Source: Bathynomus jamesi (Eukaryota > Arthropoda > Malacostraca > Isopoda > Cirolanidae). From it: a DNA stretch of 64,000 nt. A program made the translations under genes and the position numbers. Under the pieces are notes generated by a model that searched no databases, had not been told where the DNA came from, and was given only the letters and a program-made list of their open reading frames with translations. Below are positions 42,341-54,484 of the stretch, piece by piece. The stretch covers positions 12,501-76,500 of the forward strand of contig JAJOZX010012046.1 in the NCBI GenBank assembly GCA_023014485.1, given 5' to 3'. Position 1 is the stretch's first letter. Each line of letters begins with the position of its first letter.

Positions 42341-42550
42341 AGAGGGTCAAATCCATTTAACCAGTTACCCAAAGAAATAAGGAACACCACCGATGTTGAT
42401 GTGGCAGTCTTCAAAAGAAGACTAGACACCATGCTCAGGACAATCCCAGACAAGCCGGGTGTACCTGGCTATGAGAGATGGAGAGCTCAAGCAGCTTTAT
42501 TACATAAAGTCAAGTCCGGAGGTGGGGCCACCAGCCTGACCTCCGTATGA
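42341..42550 (+). pseudogene. CR1-like LINE, ORF2 C-terminal end
   Basis: The plus-strand frame reads NPFNQLPKEIRNTTDVDVAV, then FKRRLDTMLRTIPDKPGVPGYERW, then a stop at 42548-42550. The LPKEIR and FK-RLD-L blocks are the conserved end of arthropod CR1-like reverse transcriptases. Heavily 5'-truncated. Confidence 0.8.
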
Positions 42551-42596
42551 AGAGACCGACGCGCGGAACCTGTACTAGTTTACCAGGTGTATATAT

Positions 42597-42755
42597 ATGG
42601 GATGAATTTCACAATTAAACGTGTGAAATGAATGAATGATGCAAACCCACAGGGAAAAAAAATGATTCCAAGGCCTTTCGTGTATTCCCTGACGAGGTGT
42701 ACTTCTGAATACACGAAAGTCCTTGGAATAATTTTTATTTTTCCCTGTGGGTTTG

Positions 42756-42763
<8 letters not shown>
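42597..42763. repeat. Fold-back small repeat family, copy 2
   Basis: It opens GGGATGAATTTCACAATTAAAC. Two inverted arms from GATGCAAACCCACAGGG to its inverse carry CCTTTCGTGTATTC and the facing CCCTGACGAGGTGTACTTC. The right arm contains a complete hammerhead-like core (CTGACGA ... TACACGAAAG). It is flanked by (TA)n at about 42760-42790. Confidence 0.82.
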
Positions 42764-42789
<26 letters not shown>

Positions 42790-42793
<4 letters not shown>

Positions 42794-42960
42794 CAAGCAG
42801 AGCCTTCGGCTCCCTGCACTACGGTCGGGGCTCATGCTTCGCAAACTCGCCTACGGCGAGGGTACGTTAGGGTTACCCCTTTGGGGGGAGGTCATTCTCC
42901 CTCTCCCCCAAACCCCTCACCCCCCTTTATGCAACTTCGGGGGGCCATGAAATGGCCTCT
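42790..42960. other. GC-rich island of short stem-loops
   Basis: Consecutive GC-rich hairpins with UUCG- or UACGG-type loops: GAGCCTTCGGCTC, CTCGCCTACGGCGAG, CCCCTTTGGGGGG and others, ending in C-rich runs (CTCCCCCAAACCCC). Composition differs sharply from the flanks. The frame through it (42632-43000) is probably not coding. Origin unknown. Confidence 0.6.
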
Positions 42961-43145
42961 TATACCAGTTCGGTGGTTGCGCCTTCTCGATCTTCATTAA
43001 GTCAAAGAAGTGAACCTATTTATCAACATAGTTTAACCATTTTGGTGAATAATTTAACCATTTTGGTGAATAATTTAGCCATTTTAGTGAAGCAAAGTTC
43101 TAATCAAAAGAATGAAAAATTTTAGTATTACAAAAAGACTGTAAT

Positions 43146-43182
<37 letters not shown>

Positions 43183-43246
43183 GTCAGTATCATCTCATTA
43201 CTTCAGACTATTCTCATTCTTATCCTATGCATACATACATATACAT

Positions 43247-43293
<47 letters not shown>

Positions 43294-43660
43294 GTTAGGG
43301 CTTGGTTAAGTTAGATGTATAGGTGAGAGTCATGTTAGTAACAGTAAAGTTAGTTAGATTTGCAAGTCTTATTTCGAGATTTCTCACTTTCAGATCCTGA
43401 ATAATGAGCGAGATAAAAGGTTCCCGTGAAATGCATATCCTTTTGAAAGTTAAAATGATTTTCCTTAATTTTGTTCAAGTTTCCTTTGAACCTGAATTAA
43501 CCAAACCTTTTCTAGGTAACCATGACAACGTCTTCCAAACGACTGGATTATGAGAATGAAAATATTAAAGGTATTAAAAAAACTGTATATTATTATTTAA
43601 AAAACTGCAGCAAACTTTCTCGCATTTCGAGAAAATTCATGAATTCACACACACACACAA

Positions 43661-43744
<84 letters not shown>

Positions 43745-44094
43745 TTTTAAAACTCCTCAAGGACGTATGAGTATAGCCCCCCATTATAAATTTTTATTCG
43801 GCAATTTTTTTTCTTTTAAATAATTTATTTTTATCTTTTGCTTTTATTCCTTAAAGATATTTGCATATTCTCCTTATCCTCTACACAACCTTTTAACTTT
43901 GTGTTTACAGTTGACGGGCTTTACAGAGGAGTTTCGTCAAAGGAACAATTTATCGACGTACGTTCTCTACGTTAGATTAGGTTGGGTTAAGTTCGGTTAG
44001 TTTGAGTGACGTTTAGTTATGCGAGTGTCCATAAAATGATGATAAAGTTCATAGGAAGTTTATTTCAAGTTTTATAAAGATTGAAAACTAAGGA

Positions 44095-44152
<58 letters not shown>

Positions 44153-44560
44153 TAGCCAGATCTATTTGACAATCAAATCTAAAAAGGTTAATTGAACCAT
44201 GCGATGATTTCATTGAAACTATTCGATTTTTTGTCACACCCCTAAAAAAATTAACAAACATGGTTGAATTAACCATTTGGAATTGATTGTCAAACAGTTA
44301 ATCATACTCGTACTTTGGCTATTAAAAATAATATAGTTTTCTGTTTTTTTCTGACCTTTAATGAGTCCAATGAGCACAAGTGTTGGAATTTGCGAATACT
44401 TATAGGGTTCACAGAAAGATCTTCGAGACCAATCGAAATTGCTTCATTTCATCCTTAATAAACATTAAAAGGTGTATACATGAATGTTAGTGAAGCAACT
44501 TTAGATTCTTGGACCTGATCCGGGCAGGTCCAGAATTCAAATGCTCACTTCACACAGTTA
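42961..44560. other. Spacer dominated by microsatellites
   Basis: (GA)n at 43147-43180, (TA)n at 43250-43290, (CA)n(TA)n(GA)n at 43645-43743, (TC)n(AC)n at 44098-44152. The motif AACCATTTTGGTGAATAATTT is repeated three times at 43026-43092. No gene. Confidence 0.6.
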
Positions 44561-46134
44561 CAGTGGCGCTCATAAATATTCGTACAGATAAATATTTCAG
44601 TTATACTCGTCTTTATCTTTCGTACCATGCACAGGATAGTTATGAAAAGTTTAACGTTCGTTTGGAAATTTTAACAAGTAAAAAATTACATTAACTCCAA
44701 CATATACTGAAATACATCGAACAACTTGAGGAAAAAAAAATTTTTAAATGCAAAAGTTTTCGTACATTTATTTACAAAATTATTTAATACTTTAATTGCT
44801 ATCAGTAGTTGGTTGTTTATTGATTAGAGACTGTTGGCAAGTCTGAATTATAGAATTTTCTCTGTGAATCTTCATGGAAGACGGATGACTGTGCAAGCCA
44901 TTAGTAAGCAATAGGTCGTAGTGGTAAAGAGCTGTGTGCAGATCTTAAGAGATCTGTTATTGCTGCACACGAATCTGGGAAAAGTTATAGGAAGATAGGA
45001 GAAGAACTTCGAATTCCATTTACGACGGTTGCTGCAGTTATAAAGAAATGGAAAAGCTTTGGAACAATCAAAACTCTACCAAGGTGTGGACGACCTTGCA
45101 AGATTTCAGAACGTATAGCTACACGGATTGAATGAATGGCTGCTGCGAATCCAAGAGTAACTACAGATGATATTTGCCATACATTAAAACTGTCTATGAT
45201 CGATGTCCATCCCCCTACTGAGCGCCGTACATTGAAAAAAGAATAGTCTGCATGGAAGAATTGCACGAAGAAAACCTCTGTTACGAAAAGCGCACAAAGT
45301 AGTTCGTTTAAAGTTCGCCAAGGATCATCAAAATGATGGATTTACATTCTGAAAGAAAGTTCTCTGGATAGACGAGACCAAAATTCAATTATTTAGGAAC
45401 AATGAGCAATGTTATGTTTAGCGAAAATCAAATACTGCATTCGAAGAAAAAAACGTCCTTCCTACAGTTTAAACATGGTAGTAGTAGTTTGCTTCTTTTG
45501 GCATGATTTTGTGCTTCTGCTCCAGGAAAGCTTGTCGTCATCAATGCAATACTGAATTCGAAGAAATATCAGGAAATTTTAGAAGAAAATGTATTTCCTT
45601 CAGTTCGGGATTTTCAAATGAGCAGGAAATGGGCACTGCAACAAGATAATGATCCAAAACATAAATTAAGAGCACCTTAAGCTTCTTGAGTGGCCCAGTC
45701 AAAGCCCAGATTTCAATTTAATCGATAATTTATGGTTTTATTTGAAAAAAGTTGTCCGCAAGAGGAACCCTTCTAATCTGACTGAGTTGCAACAATTTCC
45801 TTTAGAAGAATGGGCTAAAATTCTATTGAGATATGTTGAAATTTTGTGAAAAAATACTCAAAACGAATCATTGTTTTTCCACCTTCTGCTTAAATGACTT
45901 CAAAGTACAGTATTAAATAATTTTGTAAATAAATGTATAAAAACTTTTTGCATTTTAACTTTTGTTTTTTATTTTCCTGAAATTCTTTGATGTTTTACAT
46001 TATATATTGGAGTTAAACTAATTTTTTTACTTGTTCAATTTTTCCAAACGAACCGGTAAACTTTTCATAACTATCTTATGTATGGTACAAAAGATAAGGA
46101 GGAACACAACTGAAATATTTCTCTGTACGAATAT
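44561..46134 (+). pseudogene. Tc1-like element, copy 2, broken and 3'-truncated
   Basis: It begins CAGTGGCGCTCATAAATATT after TA, the same terminus as the Tc1 element at 24355 but in opposite orientation. Plus-strand transposase pieces follow (a helix-turn-helix near 45000-45240, an IDETK-like first-Asp block near 45370, a QQDND block near 45640) with many stops. The right terminus stops after CTCTGTACGAATAT and is replaced by unrelated sequence. Confidence 0.85.
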
Positions 46135-47264
46135 GTCTTATTCGAACGTTATTAAAAAACCAAGCACTTCAGCTAAAATTCACACTATATATTTTGAAGA
46201 ATTGAATAATAGTGGTTTGAACCGGTCCAACTGCGTCATTACTGAACGTAATATAAAATCATTTGCAGGTAAAATAATGTTTAAATAATTATATTTTAAA
46301 TTCACATCACTCTCCATTGAGAGAATTTGACTTTATTGTGATTAAACAATATCTGGCTTCAGTGATTTCATATAGTTAGGTAAGTACAGATAAATAGTTA
46401 AATTGATTGAAGTTATTTATGTATACGATTATCAAAGTAATATAAATTATTTATATGCACATAAATGTACGTGACTGAAACGTATGAAGCAATACATATG
46501 TAACAATAAAAGGCTTCCATAAAGACCAATACTAAATCATTCAGATGAGCCAGAAACTGGCACAGCGTTTCGGCTAAATAATGCGATTTAGTGCTTTAAC
46601 TCCTGTATTATTATTATTATTAGAGAATCATCGGGAGTCGAACTCCCGACCTCAGTGTCTTCACTTCGTTCACTGGGAAACGGTTTACCCGCTGAGCTAC
46701 GGATGCTGGTAATGTAACGACGTTCTATTTATAAATATCATAGTATGATAACGCTGGCCATGAAGTTCATTCATTACCATAAAAACAAAGACATTGTAGT
46801 TAGTAAACTTTCCTTATGATGTTGGATTTTTTTGTGTGTTTGTGCCAGTGCCAGCACTGGATGCCGTTTCTTTTGCTCCTCTTCCTCCTATATCAGAAAT
46901 GATAGTGATTAAAGTTGTTGAAACAGTGCTCTGTAATACCATCGAAATGGTGAATATACGAAGATTACACTGTTACAATCTTGTTCACCTTTCTTGCAGT
47001 ATTTAACCAAAACTTATTCATCATAAATTTACTTCAGTTTCTCTCGTGAGATCTAACACTCCTTTTAACAGGCGGGAGGCATAATCGCACAGAGCGGCAA
47101 ATAACCTTGAAAAGTTACGCAGTAACGAACAAACGAACGCACGGCAGCTCCTCTGACAGCGAACACAAGAAGTTAAAAACTACAAATTCACGTTACATAA
47201 TTTACATTTAAAGTGAGAACGAGATTTAAATAGTAGCATAATATTTTCTCATTCATCATTCACC
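46135..47264. other. Spacer with a tRNA-like segment
   Basis: Apart from 46621-46711 nothing is recognised. A 51-codon frame at the left edge (MSYSNVIKKPSTSAK) has no recognisable features. Confidence 0.4.
46621..46711 (-). repeat. tRNA-derived segment (SINE head or tRNA pseudogene)
   Basis: On the minus strand a box-A-like TAGCTCAGCGGGTAAA and a box-B-like GAGTTCGACTCCCG are spaced as in a tRNA with a long variable region, and CGGGA/TCCCG would form the T stem. The acceptor stem pairs at only four of seven positions, so this is not an ordinary functional tRNA. Confidence 0.55.
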
Positions 47265-47723
47265 GTGTTAGCAGACGTATTACACAGAAGCGCAGAAATG
47301 GCAAATGGAGATAACTCAGATCGACAAACGCGAGTGAGAAGACTCAGCAATGATGGTGGTAAAAGACTTGTTAAATTTAACGTTGTTATCCTCCTTGGAA
47401 GTCTGAAATTAGAAGTGCTCTCATACAAATTAAACCCAATATATTCATTAATTAATGACTCGCTTTGTGATTACAGAAAAGAAATACATGACAAAGTGCT
47501 AAAACTTAAGAAAGAAAAAATCATAAAGACCTGTTATGTGAGAGAAAGGAAGGTTATCTATTTAGCCCACTCACAGGACGATTACCCCCATCAGACCAAC
47601 CATAATCATAAGACAAGGCGTCCCAATGATTTCATACATAAACCAAATTATTTAATGCAAACTGCAGGAACTGCTTTCTTCTATGATACAAAGGGGCGGA
47701 TATTTGTAACGCTATACCTATAA
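47265..47723 (+). CDS. Hypothetical protein, possibly LINE ORF1-derived
   Basis: 152 codons, no low complexity. The segment DSLCDYRKEIHDKVLKLKKEKIIKTCYVRERKVIYL resembles the basic C-terminal domain found in LINE ORF1 proteins and the related FP-type proteins (R-x-lysine-rich helix, then W/Y-V-R-x-G/R-K). The N-terminal half is unlike that family. Possibly a truncated ORF1 read from an internal ATG. Confidence 0.35.
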   Translation: MLADVLHRSAEMANGDNSDRQTRVRRLSNDGGKRLVKFNVVILLGSLKLEVLSYKLNPIYSLINDSLCDYRKEIHDKVLKLKKEKIIKTCYVRERKVIYLAHSQDDYPHQTNHNHKTRRPNDFIHKPNYLMQTAGTAFFYDTKGRIFVTLYL

Positions 47724-48311
47724 ATGTCAGACATGCACCATCATTAATTTCGTTTCGCAAATCACTACAGAAACACTTTGTTAACTCCTATTAATGTATG
47801 TGTATATATAATTATATATGTACTCTATGTATATTGCAACTTGTAAATATTACTAAAGAAAGAAAATCACCTATTGTAAAATTCAGTTACAAGTTATATA
47901 AATTATGTGCTGAAAGTTTCCATTATTTATAATTTATAATAGAAATTAATTATTATTGGTGTTTCAACATGTTCTGTTTACTGTATTGTTTACCATTTTT
48001 TTTTCTATTATTTTTATTATTTCTATCGTGTTGTTTACCACTTCTTTTTCTGTTATTTCGAAGATTACTTCAAGCTACGCAGGGTCACCTCCGAGTAATT
48101 GTGATTAAGGTTATCTACATAGATCCAAATCAGAGCTAGAACCAAAAAGTTTCCTTGTGTCAAAATTTGAAGTGAAATCAAAGATTATTCTTCTACTGGG
48201 ATTGGGATTAGGAACCGAGTAGTATTCCCGAAATATGGATGGAATAGCAGCAATAGAAAATTTTTGTTCGTCCAAGGAGAAAGAAAGTGTGCCAGTTCTT
48301 ATACCTGAATT
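47724..48311. other. Spacer without recognised gene
   Basis: AT-rich. The motif TTTATTATTTCTATCGTGTTGTTTACC is partly repeated at about 47985-48060. Confidence 0.4.
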
Positions 48312-49301
48312 CAGTGACGTGCACAGACTTTCAGAAGGGCAGGGGCTCAGTTGAAAAAAGGGCACTCCCCTAACATTTTTAAAAATTAAATCCGCAATGC
48401 CATATAGGCTATATATATGTATACACACACAAAGAAAAATTTTAAAATTGTATGTGGTAAATATTCTTAAATTCCATTAAATTCAATGCATTATTTTTGT
48501 ATATAAAGCTGATTAAAGAAAATAAATGAAAATTTGTTGTAAAAAGGCATGTTTTTATTGCAAGATTTTCAAAGATATGAAGATATTGAAATATTGGAGT
48601 GTATTTACAATTATTATTCAATTTTACTTATATTGACTTTTAGCTTGCTCATCATATAAATTACAGTATTCTGCTGTATATACACATTTAAATATGGAAT
48701 AATATGAAACTATAAATTAAAGATTTATAGAAATATACTGTGGGCTATTTAATATGATGGCCACAGCTCTTAAGTAGCAATGAAAAATATTGATTCTTAT
48801 CAGGAAAATACAAAAGCAAAAATTATATTCTTAATCATCTACAATGAAATGCATACTGAAGAATAAGGAAGCCAACATGTTTAATAAATCATAATAGCAG
48901 TCTCCTGTTGGCCATGCGCTTGAAAATGTTTATCACTTCTTCATTATCAACAGGGATGTCTTTCTCAATGCTAAGCAGCATGAGATCGGAGAGTCTTTCT
49001 TCTCCACACAGACTCCGCAGTTTATGCTTAACTAACTTGAGCTTGGAAAAAGAGCGCTCCACAGTTGCTGTTGTTACTGGAAGTGTTGCATAAATTTTAA
49101 GCAACTCATACATAATTGGGAAGACAAAATTTTAGAATAGGTTGAAGTAGCAGTAACTAAATAAAAATATAACTAATTAATTCAAATTTATGTCGAATCA
49201 ATATATTTATGAATTTTGACTAAAAGGGCACTTTTGATATGAAGAAGAAAAAGGGCAGGGGCTCACGCACCCCAAGCCCCCCCCCCCTGTGCACGTGCCT
49301 G
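48312..49301 (-). mobile_element. hAT element, internally deleted
   Basis: The left CAGTGACGTGCACAGACTTT and the inverse of the right CAGGCACGTGCACAGGGG are flanked by an exact 8-bp duplication CCTGAATT (48304-48311 and 49302-49309). Only the transposase C-terminus is left. Confidence 0.92.
48889..49113 (-). pseudogene. hAT transposase dimerisation domain
   Basis: YATLPVTTATVERSFSKLKLVKHKLRS is the canonical hAT C-terminal dimerisation motif, followed by LMLLSIEKD and the natural end. Confidence 0.92.
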
Positions 49302-50358
49302 CCTGAATTTGAAACCACTACGTGTACAAGTTTGATTTGTTTCAGTTTCTCAGCCAACATTTTAAACAGGTTAAAAGTCATGTCTCCTCTATACTAACAT
49401 AATATCAAGATTCTCTCTAACTTCGCGGTATTCCTACTGTCGTTCAGATTCCGACAATAAAAATTCCAAATTTAGGAAACTCTTTCCTGGTTTGTGAATC
49501 ACTTAAAAAAGGATTGAATCTATCCTAACGTAGATAGGATAGATTCATTCAGGTTCGAAATATGTAACCAAACTAATCCTTACTTTATAAGCATTAACTT
49601 AACCTAACCTAACCGCGTAAACTAAACAGCCCAGACGTGGGAAAGTCTTGGGCGAGAATGGGTGGGAATGACATAAAGTGGGACAGACGGATATGAGAAA
49701 AGGCCCTTTTTGAGATTCTCGCTTTTGGATTTCTCTTCGACAAAAAATAAAACGAAATGGTTGAGATTGGAAAGATACCGTAAAAACTGCATCGCAACAG
49801 TCACAAACCTTGCGGGATGCTCACTCACATTCACTAAAGTAAAGCCTTCGAACAAAGCGGTGTTTGTGACACCTTATACACCCACTCTATTTTACGAGCC
49901 TACTTTTACATAGCTTCACCTCTTTTCTTTCGGCGCGATGTTAGCATTTCCTTTCTGTTCATCCATTCAGTCGAAAATCCGAAGCATCACCATAACAATA
50001 AAACCTTTTATCTATTTTTATTAGGGTATCTTGCCTTCATAAACGCTCTGTGTGCGATGAGAGAAACGCAATGGTTTCTCGCTCTTAAAATACCATTTCG
50101 TTTTAGTCGAACCGATAGTTTATCGCTCCTCGAATACTTTTCATTACGAGAGAGCAATGTATTTTCATCCTGAGCGCATGCACGCGTTTATTTACGCATG
50201 CGAGAGGTGTATGTATGTATACGAGATAGTTATATAAATGGGTAGTGTGTTTACGTTCTCGGAATACGTGGATATAGAACGCACTATAAAATATAACCGC
50301 ATATATTAAGTCGCTTTCAGTAAACCTTTATATACACCTCTACATATATACTATATAC
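49302..50358. other. Spacer
   Basis: A small hairpin with 12-bp arms (TGAATCTATCCT) lies at 49515-49547 and a CTTAACCTAACCTAACC run at about 49595. The mid part (49620-49920) is less AT-rich but no convincing gene is seen. Confidence 0.45.
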
Positions 50359-50437
50359 CAGTGGTACTCACTGGACGGCTCGCGAGCCAAATGTATATAG
50401 CGCATTTGGCTCTCAAGCCGCGCAATGAGTACCACTG
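50359..50437. mobile_element. 79-bp hAT-type palindromic MITE
   Basis: CAGTGGTACTCACTGGACGG pairs with its inverse across a nine-base loop. The flanks CTATATAC and CTATATAT differ by one base, consistent with an 8-bp duplication. Remarkably short. Confidence 0.85.
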
Positions 50438-50507
50438 CTATATATATATATACATAAATACATAATACACACACACATATATTATATATATAATAATAAT
50501 ATTATAT

Positions 50508-50577
50508 GGGATGAATTTCACAATTAAGCACGTGAAATGAATGAATGATGCAAACCTTTTCCTTGTGAGTTTGCAAT
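50508..50577. repeat. Fold-back small repeat family, short copy
   Basis: GGGATGAATTTCACAATTAA, then GATGCAAACC and an inverse arm AAGGAAAAGG/CCTTTTCCTTG, then GTTTGCAA. The hammerhead-like core is deleted. Flanked by (TA)n. Confidence 0.75.
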
Positions 50578-50935
50578 ATATATATATATATTGATTTACA
50601 ATATTATTTTCTCAACTCAGTGGCGCTGTCGAGCGTCATTGAGTACGAATTTCTTTTGTATGAATTAAATCTTTTAAAAAAAATCACGAAAGATTTACAC
50701 GCGACACAAACCGATCTATTTTGCAACAATTTCTATAATTCTCGAATCCTGCTTAAGTGCTAAAACTGATGCCAATGTAAAATTAATTACTATACTAAGA
50801 AAATAATTAAGGCATGTGTGATGAAGTTATTCTTTGTCCTTATATATACAAAGACTGTTCCATGCACGGTTTGTGTGTATCATAAAATATCTGAGGGGAC
50901 CATTCTGAGTTATATATATATATATATACTGCAAA

Positions 50936-51040
50936 TTTATTGGCCCGGGTTCGATTCCGCTGTCAGCAGGCGGCGCTTGGCTATCGCTATCCCAACTTTT
51001 CAGCCTTCCTTTGGTTCGTAAATAAATGAGTACCATAAAA
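50936..51040 (+). repeat. tRNA-derived SINE, partial
   Basis: A box-B-like GGGTTCGATTCC, then the tail GCAGGCGGCG, then CTTTTCAGCCTTCCTTTGG and AAATAAATGAGTACC. The same tail order is seen at 54535-54612. Confidence 0.6.
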
Positions 51041-51115
51041 ATTCCCAAATGAAACGGGATACAGGAAATGGGTCGAATACAGGTCGATCGTGAACATCTG
51101 TTGAAAACCCATACA

Positions 51116-51150
<35 letters not shown>
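51116..51150. repeat. (TA)n(GA)n microsatellite
   Basis: Dinucleotide tract. Confidence 0.9.
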
Positions 51151-51178
51151 TTAATTCTCATAGTTTATTATTATTATT

Positions 51179-51772
51179 ATGAAATCGTTATCCCCAATAA
51201 ACCTACTCATAAATTCAATCGCTGTTCAGCAAGTGCAGTTGGCCAAATTTCTGAGAATTACCATCGTTTCATACCTCTCATTCAAAGAGCACACTGAAAA
51301 TATATGTGACAAATTAGCCAAGGTTTCATTCAATTACGAAAGCAGATGCAGCACTCCCAAAACAGGTACGTCGATCCATATATTTCACTATGGTGTACCT
51401 ACACCTAAATACTGCATTAGTGCTTACGGAAGCATACGGCAATATTCAGTACAGCCATTGGTGGTAATGCAAAAAAAAATAATTAGGAAAATCTATAAAT
51501 CGAACAAGCATATCGCCCATAATACTGCACCAGAAATCATCCACAACAACGTATTAGCTTCCCAAACACAACACCGCTTTAACACAGGACAATCAAACGC
51601 CTACATCAGAAAACCGAATTATGCTCTAGATTGTGCAACTAGATCCTTATCCTGAACAGGTCCAAACCTTTGGAACACGTTTGATCAAGAGATAAAACAA
51701 TTTAGCACATTAAAAATCTTCCAAAGAAACCCGAAAGACAAATTCATCACGTCAGAGAAGCCAGAACGCTGT
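51179..51772 (+). pseudogene. Jockey/I-type LINE reverse transcriptase, C-terminal part
   Basis: An open frame 51179-51655 with the post-catalytic region: AKFLRITIVSYLSFKEHTEN, YGVPTPKYCISAYGS and MQKKIIRKIY. After a TGA at 51653-51655 the same frame continues with GPNLWNTFDQEIKQF, the conserved C-terminal block. The reverse-transcriptase active site is upstream and absent. Confidence 0.82.
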
Positions 51773-52577
51773 ATCCCCTATCTTATTTCCATAACAAAAT
51801 TAAACTGTATTCTTATATATTCTTATTTTCATAATAATACCAAATTAATCAATATTTGTATATAGCAAAACGAAAGATGAAATAGTAATAAATGGTAAAA
51901 TAAAACCAAATATGTACAAGGTCAAGGTATTTAAGGCATTTAATATACTCAATTAGCAAGGTAATTAATATTCGATATTTATTTAATTATATAATTATTT
52001 AATATTTTAATTATATTTCAGCGTCTAATATCCCAATAAATACGAAGGCACAAATCTTAGCTGAATACCTGTATGTAATTATGTGGAGTCATGTGAATGT
52101 GTAACCTTAGCTGAACATCCATACTGTATGTATTTATAAACATATGTTTGGAGCTTACAACAAATAATCTCTATATACTTTTCTCTCTCTGTCTCTACAT
52201 CTTTAAAACTAGCGTACATAACTTCACTACTCTGCATTATCTATTAATTATTATCTGTTGAGATGTTTAATCTTAGCTGAACATCCATACGGTATGTATT
52301 TCTAAACATATGTTTGGAGCTTACAACAAATAATCTCTATATAGTTTTCTCTCTCTGTCTCAACATATTTAAAACTAGCGTACATAACTTCACTACTCTG
52401 CATTATCTAGTAAGATTTACTATATAACTCCATTCTGCCAATAAAGCCTAAAATTCGCTTGTCAATGGCAGTTCTATACTATGTAAGTATATGAAGGCAT
52501 TACATTACCGTCCCATTTATCTGAATGTATAATGGGCATGTGTGTGTATATATGAATGTATGCAGGTGTGTATTTAT

Positions 52578-52671
<94 letters not shown>

Positions 52672-53327
52672 TTAATTACTAATTTTATGAAATTATTATT
52701 ATTATTATTTGCCAAAAGGCGTTAATGGTTTCTGACAAGTTCATACAGTATTTTAGTTTTGTTTATGGACTCCATGTATTACTTTCTTTTACGCTTTATG
52801 TAGTTCAGTTTTGCATTGATATTAATGTATTGGTGAACTGAGTTTAATAAAGGTCTAAATGTCTCCTATTGTTATATATTTCCGTTATTCTATTATTATT
52901 ACACCAGATTTTGTCCATTTCTAAAAGTTTTTTCCCTATCGGCCACTGAACCAACCATTCCAAAACTTGATGTACACAATCTATGAAAATAACAAATTTG
53001 TCCAAGGGAAGCCGCTACTTTTAGAAGTGTAACCGTCATCGACAGTCGTTGTCGGAGGGGGAGGCAATTTTTCCAGAACTATTGAAGTAAGGAACCCATT
53101 TTCTCTACTAGCGTACATACACTTCATTCGGTATCTTCTTAACATTAACCTCCATAAATTATTCCATTAATGGACAATAGTAGAAATAACTTTCATTTTC
53201 TTTTACAATTTTTAATTAAAACCTATTATATTTTACATAAAAGAAGCAAATATTACTGAAATAAACATTACAGAAGGAAATATATTTAATATAATTTTCT
53301 AGTAAACGAACGGTAAATAGGGCGTCC
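51773..53327. other. LINE 3' region, tandem duplication and microsatellites
   Basis: It contains the duplication at 52106-52437 and (TA)n(GT)n at 52576-52671. No gene. Confidence 0.5.
52106..52437. repeat. Tandem duplication, 166-bp unit, two copies
   Basis: Units starting CTTAGCTGAACATCCATAC at 52106 and 52272. Small differences (ACTGTATG versus ACGGTATG) show moderate age. It follows a LINE C-terminus and may be that element's 3' untranslated repeat. Confidence 0.88.
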
Positions 53328-54222
53328 CAAAAAAATGTATACACACTTTAAATACTTTTAAAGGCAGTGTTTATTAAAATACATTTCATTTTCAAAATGT
53401 AATAGAATCTACAGACATTATTTAATTGTTTTGTCAACGCCTGTTTTCAAACTGACGTCCGTTCTGGTCCAGGCACTGCTGATAACGCGAAGCAATGGAA
53501 TCGCAAACATCACGAAACATTTCGTTTGGTATTTGTGTGCATTCTCGTTCAATGGCTGCTCTCAATTCAGCGACTGTTGCAGGTTTTATAGCGTAGACTT
53601 TGTCTTTTAAGTATCCCCATAAAAAAAGTCTAGTGGTGTGAGGTCTGGTGAACGCGGAGGGTATTCTACGAAACCCCTTCGTCCAATCCACATCCACATC
53701 GTGCCAAGTACCACTCGCAATACTCCACTCTTCGGTCCGGATCATCTTCATTAATAGCATGGACTAATCTTGGAATGTAACTTTTCCATTGACAGCGCTT
53801 CAAAATGCGTTGGACAGACGATTCTGAAATTCCTACCTCACGACTCGCTTGCCGCACAGATTTTCTTGGACTTTGGTGATACGTTTCCAGTACTCTTTCT
53901 TGCTTTGTGGGGCTTGTCGATGTCCGTGGTCTTCCGGAACGCTTCTTGTGGACATTCTGAACAGTTCCATCGGCTTCAAACTTATCTCTAATTCGAGTGA
54001 TGGTAAGTCGCGTTGGTGGATCTGTTTGAAACTCCCTCCTAAACTGTCTTTGCACTTCAACTGCGTTTTCACACTTCCAGTAGCATTTTAGAATGAATTT
54101 CCTTTGTTCAAAGCTTAGTCTGACTGCCATTATTAATTCTAATGGGTTTAACTTGGAAAGAAAGAAACATCAATTGAGCTATCAGCTGTTAAAGTGTGTA
54201 TACATTTTTTTGGGACGCCCTG
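53328..54222 (-). mobile_element. Mariner-like element, internally deleted
   Basis: Inverted ends AGGGCGTCCCAAAAAAATG of about 36 bp, with TA at the borders. The transposase is on the minus strand and lacks its centre. Confidence 0.92.
53434..54130 (-). pseudogene. Mariner transposase lacking the catalytic centre
   Basis: From ATG 54130 the DNA-binding region is intact: two helix-turn-helix segments ([10 protein letters not shown] and [19 protein letters not shown]) separated by the GRPRTS linker. It runs to WYLARCG at about 53690, where a deletion removes the segments with the first and second catalytic Asp. It resumes with TRLFLWGYLKDKVYA and the C-terminal helix, ending at 53434. Confidence 0.92.
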
Positions 54223-54484
54223 TATATGTTTAGACGTCATATTTGCATTCGGTGTATTTAAAAATTCTTTATTCCAATTAAGATTCTTTACAAGTCAGTA
54301 ACTATTTCTTTTTAACTTTACAAAATTTAAAAAGACATATCGTATTTATGATTCAAATATATTTTAAAGAAAAGGCAAACGATTTGGTTCAACATTTAAA
54401 ATGGAGAAATAATGTTTCAAATTTTTTTTTTGTAATATTAAATGTCTAGCCAAATATATATTTCTGTAGATTTATATATATATG
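54223..54484. other. AT-rich spacer
   Basis: No feature seen. Confidence 0.4.

Noticed and set aside
42632..43000. 122-codon frame through the GC-rich island
   Set aside because: Begins in a fold-back repeat, crosses (TA)n and continues in hairpin-rich sequence; coding potential not credible.
46621..46711. Functional tRNA gene
   Set aside because: Only four of seven acceptor pairs form and the D arm is poor; better explained as a SINE head or pseudogene.
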